From the NCBI GenBank assembly GCA_023678885.1, contig CM042985.1, positions 29,398,465 through 29,462,464 of the forward strand: 64,000 nucleotides of DNA, given 5' to 3'. Source of the stretch: Pogostemon cablin. Lineage: Eukaryota > Streptophyta > Magnoliopsida > Lamiales > Lamiaceae. Made by a program: the position numbers and the translations under genes. The notes under the pieces were generated by a model. The model had not been told where the DNA came from and did no database searches. It was given only the letters and a program-made list of their open reading frames with translations. Position 1 is the first letter of the stretch, and each line of letters starts with the position of its first letter. Positions 42,946 through 54,815 of this stretch are shown piece by piece.

Positions 42946-45044
42946 TAACTAGATACACTTAATCAAAATTATTACTATTAGGTGTAAAATTAAATTGTGA
43001 AATGTCAATTTTATCCCTTTATTAAATTATGTTTAAAATAATAAAAATATATTAATATCCCTAAATTATAGTAGCTCTTAATTATTGCACAATGATTTCA
43101 TAAAATATAATCTTTATCTAATTTTCTTGCCTTCTTTAAATTACGCCGATTTTCTTATATTATTGAACAATCCAATCAGGAGAATTAACTTTACTAGTAA
43201 TTCCCGTCCGTGCGTTGCACGGAAAGGATTTTATTATAAGATTATTATTAATTATATATTTTTGTTTTTATATTTTTGTCTTGAGTGATATATTTGTACT
43301 TATTTTGTCCGTATTTTGTGAGGTTTGAAATTTTGTTGTAGCTTTTTTTTAAGCTTATGTTTATAAGTATCCCATTTGTGTTTTGCACGGATATTATTAT
43401 ATTAGGAATGATGTCTCAAATGATAATATTTGAACCTGAAAATAAAATTAAAAAGAAGAACAAAAGATAGAATATTAAAATATAAAAATAGGGTTCATAG
43501 AATTATTATAAAATCAAACACAAAAAAAAGAAAAAAATAAAAAGAATGATATCTCAAATGAGAATGGTATGACCAACAAATAAGATAAAATATGAGATGA
43601 TTGGACTAAGAAATAATATCAAATAAAAGTATTAAAGAAGAATAAAAATTAAATTATAAAAATAGGGTTTATAAAGTTATTCAAAAAAACACACAAAAAT
43701 CGAAGAGAAAAAAATAAGATAATAAAAAATTAAAAAGTATAATGATACCTTTAAGGAGAATGAGTGAAACTGCATATAAAGATCAAATAAAAATATAAAA
43801 GACAAACAAATTAGAGTACATTACAAATAATATAAAAATAGAATCTGTAAAAGAGAAAAAAAAGAAGAAGAAGAAGAAGAAGAAGCATTAGAGAAAAAAA
43901 ATAAGAGGATTAAAAAGAAGAACAAAAGATAGAATATTAAAATATAAAAATAGGGTTCATAGAATTATTATAAAACAAACATAAAAAAAAAGAAAGAAAG
44001 ACAAAAAAAATAATATATTACAGAATGCATGATTGGACTTACAAATATGTTTAAATATGATAATAATTAAACCTAAAAATAATATAAAATAAAAGTATAA
44101 AAGAAGATAAAATAAATTAAATTATAAAAATAGAGTTTATAGAATTATTAAAAAAACATAAAAATCAAAGAGAAAAAAAATAAGATAATAAAAAATTAAA
44201 AAGTATATTAATACCTTTAAAATAAAGGTTGAACCTACATATAAAATCATATAAAAGTATAAAAGACAAAACAAATTAGAGTAGATTATAAATAATATGA
44301 AAGTAGAATCTGTAAAAAACAGAAGAAAAAGTAGAAGCATTTGAGAAAAAAAAAAGAAGAACAAAAGATAAAATATTAAAATATAAAAATAGGATTTATA
44401 GAATTATTCTAAAACAAACACAAAAATTGAAGAAAAAAAATATAGACAAAAAAAAGAATGATACCTCAAATGAGAATAATTGGACCTACAAATAAGATCA
44501 AATATGAGAATGATTAAATCTAAAATTAATATCAAATAAAAGTATAAAAGAAGATAAAATAAATTAAATTATAAAAATAGAGTTTATAGAATTTTATTTT
44601 AAAAAAATACACAAAAATCAAAGAGAAAAAAATAAGATAACAAAAAATTAACAAAAAGTATGATGATATCTTTAAAGAGAATATTGAACCTGCATATAAG
44701 ATCAAATAAAAGTATAAAAGACAAACAAATTAGAGTAGATAAAATAAAAATATAAAAGACAAACAAATAAAATCAAATAAAAGTAGAGAAGACAAACAAA
44801 TTACAGTAGATTATAAATAATATGAAAGTAGACTCTGTAAAAGAGGAAAAAAAAAGAAGCATTAGAGAAAAAAACAAAAACAAAAAGAGGATAAATTAAA
44901 TTATAAAAATAGAGTTTATAGAATTATTAAAAAAAAACACAAAAATCAAAGAGAAAAAAAATAAGATAACAAAAAATTACTAAAAAGTATAATAATACAT
45001 TTAAAGAGAATTATTTAACCTACATATAAGATCAAATAAAAGTA

Positions 45045-45298
45045 CTCCCTCCGTCCCATCATAATGGTTACATATTTTCATTTTGGGCGTTTCATCCTAA
45101 TAGTTACATTTCCTTTTTTAGTATATGAGACTCACACAAATTAATTACTTCGCTCTCCATGGGCCCACTCATTCCACTAATATAACTACCTACTTTACAT
45201 TAAATTATTATTTATCTCACTCAATACATATTAAAATACTATATTCATTAATCTCCGTGCAAAAAACAAACGTAACCATAATGACGGGACGAATGGAG
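45045..45298. mobile_element. Stowaway MITE in the Helitron array
   Basis: CTCCCTCCGTCCCATCATAA at the left, the inverse TAATGACGGGACGAATGGAG at the right, TA on both sides. It interrupts an array unit. Confidence 0.9.
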
Positions 45299-46460
45299 TA
45301 TAAAAGACAAACAAATTAGAGTAGATTATAAATAATATTAAAAGTATAATATGTAAAGAGAAGAAAAAGAAGAAGTATTAGAGAAAAAATGAAAAAAATG
45401 ATTAAAAAGAAGAACAAAAAATAAAATATAAAAATACGGTTAATTGAATTATTATAAAGCAAAAACAACAATTAAAGAAAAAAAAGATAGACAAAAAAAA
45501 ATATTATACCTTAAATGAAAATGATTGGACCAACAAATATGATCAAATATGATAATAATTAAACCAAAAAATAATATCAATAAAATAAATGTATAAAAGA
45601 AGATAAAATAAATTAAATTATAAAAATAGAGTTTATAGAACTATTAAAAAAACAAAAATCAAGGAGAAAAAATTAAAAAGTATAATAATACCTTTAAGGA
45701 GAATGGTTGAACCTACATATAAGATCATATAAAAGTATAAAAGACAAAAACAAATTAGTTTAGATTATAAATAATATGAAAGTAGAATCTATAAAAGAGA
45801 AGAAAAAGAAGAAGCATTAGAGAAAAAAAATAAAAAAAATGATTAAAAAGAAGAACAGAAGAAAGAATATAAAAATAGAGTTCATACAATTATTATAAAG
45901 CAAACACAAAAATTGAAGAAAAAAAGATAAAAAAAAGAATGATACCTCAAATGAGAATGATTGGACCTACAAATAAGATCAAATATGAGAATGATTAAAC
46001 CTAAAAATAATATCAAATAAAAGTATAAAAAAAGATAAAATAAATTTGATTATAAAAATAGAGTTTATAGAATTATGAAGAAAAAACACACAAAAATCGA
46101 AGAGAAAAAAAAATAAGATAACAATAAATTACTAAAAAGTATAATGATACATTTAAAAAATAATGATTTAACCAGCATATAAGATCAAATAAAAACATAA
46201 AAGACAAACAAATTAGACTAGATTATAAATAATATGAAAATAGAATCTGTAAAAGAGAAGAAAAAGAAGAAGTATTAGAAAAAAAATAAAAAAAAAAGAT
46301 TAAAAAGAAAAACTAAAGATAAAATATTACAATATAAAAATAGGTTTCATGAATTATTACCTTAAATGAGAATGATTGGACCTACAAATAAGATCAAATA
46401 TGATAATAATTAAACCAAAAAATAATATCAATCAAATAAAAGTATAAAAGAAGATAAAAT

Positions 46461-47015
46461 GATTAATTACTACTAGGTACACACTTTATACCCCTAATTA
46501 CTACTAGGTACATTGATTTAAAATAATAATTATTATATATAAAATATTAAAGTAAAATACCAAATATACCCTTAGACTCATATACCTTTAAACCACAAAC
46601 CCCAACCCCCACTCACCACCGGACCACCTGCCGGATCGCCGCCACCGTCGCCGGAGCTCCGGCGGCCGGTCGCCGGAAAAAAAATATTCGTCTAAAAAAA
46701 AAAAAATGGTAGCCGAACTGCCGCCGCCGGAGCTCCGGCGGCCGGTCGCCGGAAAAACTGTTCGCCCAAAAAAAAAGAAAAAAAAAAAAAAAAAAAAACT
46801 GTTCGCCGGAAAAGCTGTCAGACCGCCGCTGCCGCCGGACCACCACACTTTTTTGCTGCATATGAACTTTTGCTGCACACAATATTTATGTGCAGCACAT
46901 TATAGGGGTAATATTGAAATATCACTGTATATTTTTGTACCTAGTAGTAATACTTTTGTATGTTTGTATCTCATAGTAATTTAGGGTTTTTTGTGTACCT
47001 AGTAGTAATCCTCCC
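46461..47015. mobile_element. Mutator-like non-autonomous element in the Helitron array
   Basis: Inverted termini share TTACTACTAGGTACACA (left about 46467-46483, right 46992-47008). The flanks carry a 10-bp direct repeat AAGATAAAAT (46451-46460 and 47016-47025). Each terminus has a second inner copy of CTACTAGGTAC. The middle has a GC-rich piece duplicated in tandem (46633-46680 and 46718-46758; GGAGCTCCGGCGGCCGGTCG) and a long poly-A stretch (46768-46798). Confidence 0.75.
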
Positions 47016-47038
47016 AAGATAAAATAAACTAAATTATA

Positions 47039-47300
47039 CTCCCTCCGTCCCATAAAGAAGTTCACAGTTACTGTAGATACGGAGTTTAAGAAAAAGTTGT
47101 TTTTTGGGGGTAGTTTGATATTTTTAGGTAATAAATAAATTATAAAGTAAATTTTGTGAGTTGTAAAGGGGTGACAATTTTGAAATTAAAGTGTATTGTG
47201 GGGTTATTGAGTTGTGAGTATTTCCTTATTTGGGGGTGTGAACTTGTTTATGGGACGGATAAAAATAGAAAGTGTGAATTTGTTTATGGGACGGAGGGAG
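47039..47300. mobile_element. Stowaway MITE in the Helitron array
   Basis: CTCCCTCCGTCCCATAAAGA and the inverse TGTTTATGGGACGGAGGGAG, with TA at 47037-47038 and 47301-47302. Confidence 0.92.
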
Positions 47301-49510
47301 TAAAAAATAGAGTTTATAGAATTATTAAAAAAATAACACAAAAATCGAAGAGAAAAAAAATAAGATAACGAAAAAATAAAAATTATAATGATACATTTAA
47401 GGAGAATGGTTGAACCTACAAATAAGATCATATAAAAGTATAAAAGACAAAACAAATTAGAGTAGATTATAAATAATATGAAAGTAGCTATAAAAGAGAA
47501 GAAAAAGAAGAAGTATTAGAGAAAAAATAATAATACGAAGATGATTAAAAAGAAGAACAAAAGAAATAACATTAAAATATAAAAATATGGTTCATAAAAT
47601 TTTTATAAAGAAAACACAAAAATTAAGAGAAAAAAGATAGACAAAAAAAAAGAATATATCTCAAATAAGAATGATTGGACCTACAAATAAGATCAAATAT
47701 GATAATAATTAAACCTAAAAATAATATCAATAAAAAAAAGTATTGAAAAGGATAAAATAAACTAAATTATAAAAATAGAGTTTATAGAATTATTAAAAAA
47801 AATACAAAAATCGAAGAGAAAAAAATAAGATAACAAAAAATTAAAAATTATAATGATACATGTAAGGAGAATGGTTGAACCTACATATAGGATCATATTA
47901 TATAAAAGTATAAAAGACAAAATAAATTAGAGTAGAATATAAATAATATTAAAGTAGAATTAATAAAAGAGAAGAAAAAGAAGAAGCATTAGAGAAAAAA
48001 AATAATAAAAAGATGATTAAAAAGAAGAACAAAAGAAAGAATATTAAAATATAAAAATTGGGTTAATAGAATTATTATAAAGCAAACACAAAAATTAAAT
48101 GAAAAAAAGACATAAAAAAGAATATACCTTAAATAAGAATGATTGGACCTACAAATAATATCAAATATGATAATAATTAAACCTAAAAATAATATCAATC
48201 AAATAAAAGTATAAAAGAAGATAAAATAAATTAAATTACAAAAATAGAGTTTATAGAATTATTAAAAATAATACTAAAATCGAAAAGAAAAAAAATAAGA
48301 CAACAAAAAATTAAAAAATATAATGATACATTTAAGGAGAATGATTGAACCTACATATAAAATCATAAAAAAGTATAAAAGACAAAATAAATTAGAGTAT
48401 ATTATAGATAATATGACAATAGAATCTATAAAGAGAAGCAAAAGAAGAAGCATTAGAGAAAAAAATATGATTAAAAAGAAGAACAAAAGATAGAATATTA
48501 AAATATAAAAATAGGGTCATAGAATTATTATAAAGAAAACACAAAAATTGAAGAAAAAAAAGATAGACAAAAAAAAAGAATAATACCTCAAAAGAGAATG
48601 ATTGGACCTACAAATAAGATCAAATATGAGAATGATTAAACCTACAAATAATATCAAATAAAAGTATAAAAGAAGATAAAATAAATTTATAGAATTATTA
48701 AAAAAACACACAAAAGTCGAAGAGAAAACAATAAGATAACAAAAAATAAAAAAGTATAATGATACCTTTATGGAGAATGATTGAACATGCATATAAGATC
48801 AAATAAAAGTATAAAAGATAAAACAAATTAGAGTAGATTATAAATAAAATGAAAGTAGAATTTGTAAAAGAGAAGAAAAAAAAGAAGCATTAGAGAAAGA
48901 AAAAAAAATGATTAAAAAGAAGAACAAAAGAAAAAAATTAAAAAGTATAATGATTTATTTAAGGAGAACGATTGAACCTGCATATATGATCAAATAAAAT
49001 TATAAAAAACAAAACAAATTAGAGTAGATTATGAATAATATGAAAGTAGAATCTGTAAAAGATAAGAAAAAGATGAAGCATTAGTGAGGAAAGAAAAAGA
49101 GGGATAGAGTAAGAATTTGATTAGGTAATGAAAATATTTATATGGCATGATTTTAAAGAATCAACAATCGTGATTGAAAGCAAATATTTATAGAGATGAT
49201 TATAATAAAAATAAAATTGATATATTAATTGAAATTAAGCATATATTGATTTAAGATTAATCAAATTTGAAAAAATATTTCCTATATTTATCAAATTTAT
49301 AGTATGCAATAAAAAATTTAAATTTTAAATAATGAAATCCATTATTATTAGTATAATAATAAACTATTAAAAGCATTAATTGAACGGTTAAGATTAAAAT
49401 TAAATTGGACGATTAAGATTAAAATTGAATTATTTCTAAATAAAGTAAAATTGAAAAAAAAAATTGAAAACTAAAGTGGAAATTCAGGTTTGCTTTTATA
49501 TATGTATAGA

Positions 49511-50489
49511 TTAAACAAACTTAGGTTGTTGTTTACTAAAAGTATAATTATATGTACATGACACGATTATATAAAGAGAATCAATATTTTTTTGTTATCT
49601 TTACACCATAGTTATAGGGTTGCACAACTAATATATATTTTTGCATAATCCATTAAATGTTTGCTCTGCACAACATAGTTACATTCCTTTAACTCCAGTT
49701 GGAGTAGCAGTCCAATGTTGTGAGGAAAAATTCCATAAATCAATCCCATAAATCACCACGGCCACAACCACTTTCAAACGTAAACTATGATCTGGTGAGC
49801 ATCGTGGGATTGGTGAACCTGGTGGGCAGTGGTAGGTGAGCACCGGCGCCATCAGCAGGTAATAAGTTAGTTCTTTTAGCAATGCGAACCAAATGTGTGG
49901 TCGGGAACTTGTGGCCGCGACAACGAATTGGCGGTGGTTCCTTCGTCGGTGGCACGATCTATGGCAAAATCGATCATTCGCACGATGTGTTGCAGGCTTT
50001 GTCGATGGCACGATCTGTGACAAAATTGATACTTCGTTGATGCAAGCGTCGATTTATCTAGAAGATGCAGTCCTACAAAATCGATACAATACAAAAATCA
50101 AATTCCCATATGCGATGTAATGCGGGACAAAACATTTAAAGACAAATGATAAATTTGGTATATGAACAACAATTTGAGAGAGAGAAGAATGAAAAATTAT
50201 GTGAAAACTATACGCAGTAGTATGCGAAATCCGATCTACTGCGCCTTCGGCAATCAAATGATTCTCCAAAAGAAGCAATTTCAGAAATTGGTGCTCTAAT
50301 TCGAAATCACCGGGCTGCCATTTTTCATAGACCTCTTGAAACCCCACGACCGCGACACCATAGAAGAGGCGTTGTCGTAGGGGTTTCTGAAGAGGGTTGG
50401 GGATCGGGGGTGGTTCATGGGGGTGGGTACAGCAGACCCAGATGCTGTGCCACCCGTCGGTCGGGTGCTTCGTGAGACACTGCGGGTTC
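49511..50489. other. spacer with a GC-rich block of unknown origin
   Basis: 49511-49670 is AT-rich. 49680-50489 is of higher complexity, with short overlapping open stretches on both strands and a direct near-repeat TGGCACGATCTRTGRCAAAA at about 49951 and 50007. No domain was recognised. It may be remodelled sequence of the ABP1-like locus on its 3' side. Confidence 0.45.
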
Positions 50490-51001
50490 GGGTGGCCTTG
50501 TTATGATAACAAGAATCTGCAAATCTTCATGTTCATTTGTATTCAACACCTGTGTTTACATTGCATGGTACATGAAGTAACAGCAATTAAGAAAAGCAAA
50601 CACATTTATTACTGATTAATTACCTGACGAGCATCATCAATTGACATATGATTGAATAGTAGCATTTGCAAAAAAAAAAGGGTATTGTTGGGGGGGTTTT
50701 CCAGGATGTTTGAGATGTGAATTTAGGGCATGGAAGAGAGTGCCACTACCCTTTTGAACTACAATGATTTCCTCACAAGAGTGCCTGTTGATTGGGCTTC
50801 CACCTCCAGGAGCAATCGTATCAAGCCATATTTCAACCTAGCTATCACAATAGTTATGGAGTGTACATTTTTTACGAGTAAATTAATATAAAAATATACT
50901 CCATTAATAACTCTTTAAAACCGTGGATGAGTGAACCAGCCACAGTGATATGAGAGAAGCCAGGAACACCGTAGCTATCCTCTTCCTTCTCACCGATGTC
51001 C
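50490..51001 (-). pseudogene. ABP1: auxin-binding protein 1-like gene fragment, three exons
   Basis: Three minus-strand segments read as consecutive exons of ABP1, a small ER/apoplastic cupin that binds auxin. Exon 51001-50911 encodes SYGVPGFSHITVAGSLIHG. Exon 50837-50624 encodes WLDTIAPGGG, SPINRHSCEEII and KHPGKPPQQYPFF. Exon 50549-50490 encodes NTNEHEDLQILVIITRPP. Acceptor AGs precede all three, and exon 2 ends CAG|GTAATT. In ABP1 the metal site is H-R-H-S-C-E-E; here the first His is Asn. Exon 2 has an in-frame TGA and is one base off length near its 3' end (AATTGATGATGC). The signal-peptide exon and the C-terminal KDEL exon are absent: a copia LTR lies 73 bp upstream and homology stops at about 50490. 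It is probably a dead fragment, unless missing exons lie beyond the insertions. Confidence 0.82.
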
Positions 51002-51074
51002 CTCAAAATAAAATACATGAAGAGTAGGTTTATACAATATAAAAGACCACAATATTATGAGAGTAGGTTTAAAA

Positions 51075-51531
51075 TGTTGGAAATTAATCCATAAAACCTT
51101 AACCCTATTATGATTAAACGAGATCTTAACTTTAAAGTGGAAGCGTACCTTTTCCAATGAGTCCTCTAGGCGGAATACGAACCCAGGATCAGTGGTTTTA
51201 TGGCCTTCCTCAACTAAGCCTCCTTATTCCTTTATGGGACCGTCGTAATCCTTCTGATGGGGAGAAGAGATAACTGTGTGCAGCTTAGTATATTGGGGAT
51301 CATAACCGGGTAACCTTATATACTACTTTAATCAGGCCACCCATTATCACCTAATTACATAGTATTGGGTATCTACTCAATTGGCATATATCAATATTAT
51401 TATAGCACATGAACTTTTAACCTGAATTGAATCACTTAATTAAGTCCATAAAATAATTGAATAGCTAATATAATTGCATAATAATATATTGCCCACAATT
51501 AGATTATATAGGAAATTAAAATTTTCTAACA
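51075..51531 (-). repeat. 3' LTR of a degenerate minus-strand copia element
   Basis: On the minus strand it runs TGTTAGAAAATTTTAATTTC ... GGATTAATTTCCAACA (457 bp). It is preceded by a purine tract AAGCGGGAGAT (51532-51542), so it is the 3' LTR of an element extending rightwards. It is the same family as the solo LTR at 35367. Confidence 0.8.
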
Positions 51532-53094
51532 ATCTCCCGCTTGGGCTATATATTGTTCCCAAAGCAATTATATCAAGAGTCTTTAATTGCACAATTTTAT
51601 GCTATTCCTCTTCAGGCTATACTTCACAATCTGGTTCATCTCATATACTAATATGGAACTACCGCGGCATTCACCACATTATAAATCGTGATTAAACCCT
51701 GACAATCACCAATATCAATACACTCAATGACATAGATCAAATATGGTGAGTAGCATGGAAATTACATGCTACGTGATCAACATCATGTCTATTTCCAACT
51801 GGTCCAACTTTAATCTTTAGTGAGATCAATCCATAATGTAAAATATTACAAAATAGAACAATTAACTTTAGTGAATTCATAATGAATTCAAAGTCATCAA
51901 CTTAATTCTGCAGAAAACTGAATTATCCAAATCAAAGTGTCTTAAAACTTTAAAAGCAATAAATGTAGACTTCCACTGAACCAATGTACTCTAAAACCAT
52001 ATAACACCCACATGAGTAGCTAGCTCATAAAATTACAGGGCGTTGAATACATAATTGGTGGATCCGTATTTAGAGTCTGTCACAATATACTCTACTAGAA
52101 TTTTATCCACATAAAACACTTTCTTTAACAATCAAGAATGCTATGTCAATATGTTTGACTTATAAGAATTCTTGTTGCTAATACTTTACTGCAAACTAAC
52201 TGTCACAATAAACTTTATGTGACAAAGTTTCACAATCTTTATTTCATGATTGGATGCTCTTTAGTGTGCTACTATTTCCGTTGTCATGGTTAATATGTTA
52301 CAAGTGTTTGCTTAATACTTTTACTTGTACAGCTCTCCAAACCAACAGAAGATATAGCCTGAAGTGGATTTTATACTGTATTGGCATCCAACAAACTCAA
52401 AATCAGACTACTTTATGATCTCCTACTAATCTGATCTCTTATGTGCAAGAATGTTATCCTTAATTTATCTGTAAATACCTTATAAAGATCCATACTAGAG
52501 TAACTTAATTATCTGCTTAATATACTAACAACAAAAACCAAATCAGGTTTTTTACAGACCTCATCATACAACAACTTTCAACAGTCAAAGCATATAGAAT
52601 ATTTCTACATTTCTAAAATCTTTAGTTTTACTTTAGGGCACATGATTGAGACTGCACTTGTCTCCCTAGTTTAACTTAAATCTCCTCCCACTGAATTACA
52701 TAATCATCTACATTTGTCTCAAAACCAAATTAGACAATTACCTCATGATGATACGTGTAATTCCTTTATGAAAAAAACTTACTTGAATGCATAGATGGTT
52801 TTTTTTAATTCTTAAACCGTTGAGATCGTTCCATCAATGTTTCCATCAAGAAACTATCTTTACATCCATCTAATTTAATTCAAGATCAAAATGTGCTATT
52901 AATGTCATGATTATCTTAAAACAATGTTTTTCTTTCCTTTTTGAGTATAATCCTTTACCAAGATACAAACCTGATCATCTTGTATTGATTTAAACTCATA
53001 ACTTATAGCATTAAACCACTTTCAAGTATTTGGACATTACATGGCTTGATGAACATTGTTTGAATGTTCTACCATTAATTCCATACTGTCCTTG
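51532..53094 (-). pseudogene. degenerate copia pol, 3' portion
   Basis: No open frame longer than about 75 codons. A recognisable reverse transcriptase remnant on the minus strand near 52833-52872 (MDVKIVS, corresponding to the conserved MDVKTAF) confirms orientation and family. The region between it and the LTR should hold RNase H but is too decayed to read. It is interrupted at 53095-53100 by the Athila-type element. Confidence 0.65.
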
Positions 53095-53293
53095 ATTAGT
53101 GTGAAAATCTGCGTGTTTTAGAGTCCGATTTAGCACCGTGTTGTGGAATTTATATCCGTATTTGAGCATCTTGTGGTAGAATTGTATAAATTTATATTTC
53201 AGATACACGTGAGGTGTTATTTCGTATTTTCAGGTGGAAAATGAGGTAAAAAGAGCAAAAACGGAAGTCGGAAACGAAGTCGGGGAAAGAAGA

Positions 53294-53529
53294 GCCGGCA
53301 CGACTCGTGCCGGCAGGAGTAGCCAGGTCGTGCTGCAAGCACTGCTGAGAGGTGCCCGTACGCCTGCCGAGAGCTGCCGCAAGCATTGCCGAGAGACGCC
53401 CGCTGAGGCCGCCAAGCACGAGCGCCGAGACTGCCGAGCACGCATGCGTCGTGCCGCCGAGAGCTGCCGAGGAAGCCTGCACTCCATACGCCCGCACGAC
53501 TCGTGCCATACGTGGCACGACTCGTGCCA
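53294..53529. repeat. palindrome cluster in U3 of the 5' LTR
   Basis: Three copies of GGCACGA-C-TCGTGCC type. 53294-53314 has perfect 10-bp arms. 53494-53506 has 6-bp arms. 53513-53529 has 8-bp arms. The last two are separated by 6 bp and lie about 110-150 bp before the TATA box. Confidence 0.85.
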
Positions 53530-53640
53530 GCATCCCAGCAGGCCCAGTTTCGTCTTTTCGTCGTTCTCTCGGCCCTTTCGTATTTTTAACATGAAAAAGC
53601 TTACTATCAAGTCAGAATTTGAGAAGGATTAGTTTTGAAC

Positions 53641-53649
53641 TATAAAAGG
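53641..53649 (+). promoter_or_regulatory. TATA box of the Athila-type LTR
   Basis: TATAAAAGG in conserved context (GAACTATAAAAGGAGTCC). The 3' LTR has the same at 60815-60823. Confidence 0.75.
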
Positions 53650-54667
53650 AGTCCTTGGGGTGTTCCAAACCCTAACTCTTGATACCCTTTCATAATCTAC
53701 CATCCCATCCACCCATCCCGGAGAGTTCATCAGTATTGCTTACTTGAGAAGGAGAACGAGGAGGTTCAGAATAACGGAGAGAACGGAGAATCACACCATA
53801 CTTAGGGTTTTTCTTACTCTTTCTTCCTTAATTTTGGATAATATGTTTCCATACCTAACCATGTGTGTTGCTTGTAACACCATGGGCTAGTACTCCTTGG
53901 ATAGTGCTAGGTTTTGAAGGTTGAATTGATTTGAATTAATGATCTAGATTTAAGGTTGGATACCTGCAGTATACTTATTCCTTTATTAATGCTTTAATTT
54001 GAGACTTATATTTTGTCTTATATGATTTGTCCTTATTCAAGTGCATGTCAATACCTATTGCATGCTTATGCTTATTGCTTGTGTTTTGGAGATCGAGGTA
54101 TTTGTCAATACCTATTGCATGCTTATACCTATTGCTTGTGTAAAGGGGACTTAACCATATAACCTTTATTCATTAGAATTATTAATATTGGACACTTAAT
54201 ATATTTATCTTAAATTGTTAGGTGGGAATTGAGAATTAATACTTAAGTACCTATAAAGGGAGTAGGAATTATTCTTCTGGATCTGAGGGTTTGAACCAGA
54301 TTTATGTGTTAAGTTTACTTGACAAAAAGAGGTTTAACATAATTAAGTGATTGCTTCCATAAAAACTGCAGGGATTCTAATCGATTGTCTAGTGACTTGA
54401 TTCAACCAATTTAACTGGATTACCTAGTGCTATCTATCTTCTCTCTTGAATACTTCATTCCATATTTAATTATTTGTTATTTAGTTATTTTTAGTAATTC
54501 TCTAAACCAAACCAGATTTGTCTTAAATTAGAATAGTCATAATTAGATTAAATAGTAGATCTATAAGTATCTTTGGGGAACAATATTTTATTTTTGACTT
54601 GGTCGCACGTGGAACTACAATTGATTCCCTACAATTGGGGACACATGCAGAATTGTGAACAAGAAAA

Positions 54668-54685
54668 TGGCGCCGCTGCCGGGGA
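54668..54685 (+). promoter_or_regulatory. primer-binding site of the Athila-type element
   Basis: TGGCGCCGCTGCCGGGGA, six bases after the 5' LTR. It matches the form known from Athila/Tat elements (one base from TGGCGCCGTTGCCGGGGA). Confidence 0.85.
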
Positions 54686-54815
54686 TAGTTTTTTAGATTT
54701 ATTTATTTGATTTTTATTGTGATTTATTTTATTCTAGGACGTTAAATTTAATTGCTTTTATTTTTATTTTTAGTTGCATCCAAACTATTCTTATTAGCTG
54801 TGTGAGAACAGGTGT

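Larger units (their letters stand above)
43440..49130 (+). repeat. ~450-bp A-rich tandem array inside the Helitron
   Basis: The anchor ATTAAAAAGAAGAACAAAAG recurs near 43450, 43911, 44350, 45401, 45842, 46298, 47545, 48018, 48471 and 48912. A unit without the anchor lies near 44880. Unmodified spacing is about 440-475 bp; larger gaps are explained by two Stowaways and one Mutator-like insertion or by partial units. Each unit also holds ATTGGACCTACAAATAAGAT-, GAGTTTATAGAATTATTA- and TTAGAGTAGATTATAAATAA-type blocks. The plus strand is strongly A-rich and C-poor. Confidence 0.88.
43194..49510 (-). mobile_element. Helitron carrying a tandem array
   Basis: Read on the minus strand, the element begins TCTATACATATATAAAAG after a host A (49510/49511). 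It ends with the hairpin CCGTGC-AAC-GCACGG (plus strand 43208-43222), a 10-base spacer and CTAG (43194-43197), followed by a host T. This is the complete Helitron signature: 5' TC, a 3' hairpin, CTRR and insertion between A and T without duplication. Length is 6317 bp including nested elements. There is no Rep/helicase coding, so it is non-autonomous. Nearly all of the interior is a ~450-bp repeat array. Confidence 0.82.
53100..54661 (+). repeat. 5' LTR of the Athila-type element
   Basis: It begins TGTGAAAATCTGCG and ends GAATTGTGAACA. The first 540 bp (U3) contain the odd palindrome family; a TATAAAAGG box follows at 53641. A short internal duplication (CAATACCTATTGCATGCTTA) near 54050-54130 is absent from the 3' copy. 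Confidence 0.9.

Noticed and set aside
46588..46984. Overlapping frames with poly-Phe or poly-Lys
   Set aside because: Low-complexity translation of the poly-A stretch and duplicated GC-rich piece in a non-autonomous DNA element.
44137..48792. Long Phe/Leu/Ile-rich minus-strand reading frames resembling membrane proteins
   Set aside because: They are the T-rich strand of the Helitron tandem array, repeat with the array unit and have no conserved start or domain.
49679..50347. Minus-strand frames of 72-114 codons
   Set aside because: They overlap one another in different phases and match nothing known; only the ABP1-like exons to their right could be supported.
53217..53632. Arg/Ser/Cys-rich frames on both strands of the Athila LTR (and 60235-60784)
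   Set aside because: They are repeated in both LTRs, lie in U3 and arise from the palindromic GCACGACTCGTGC motifs; a protein is unlikely.
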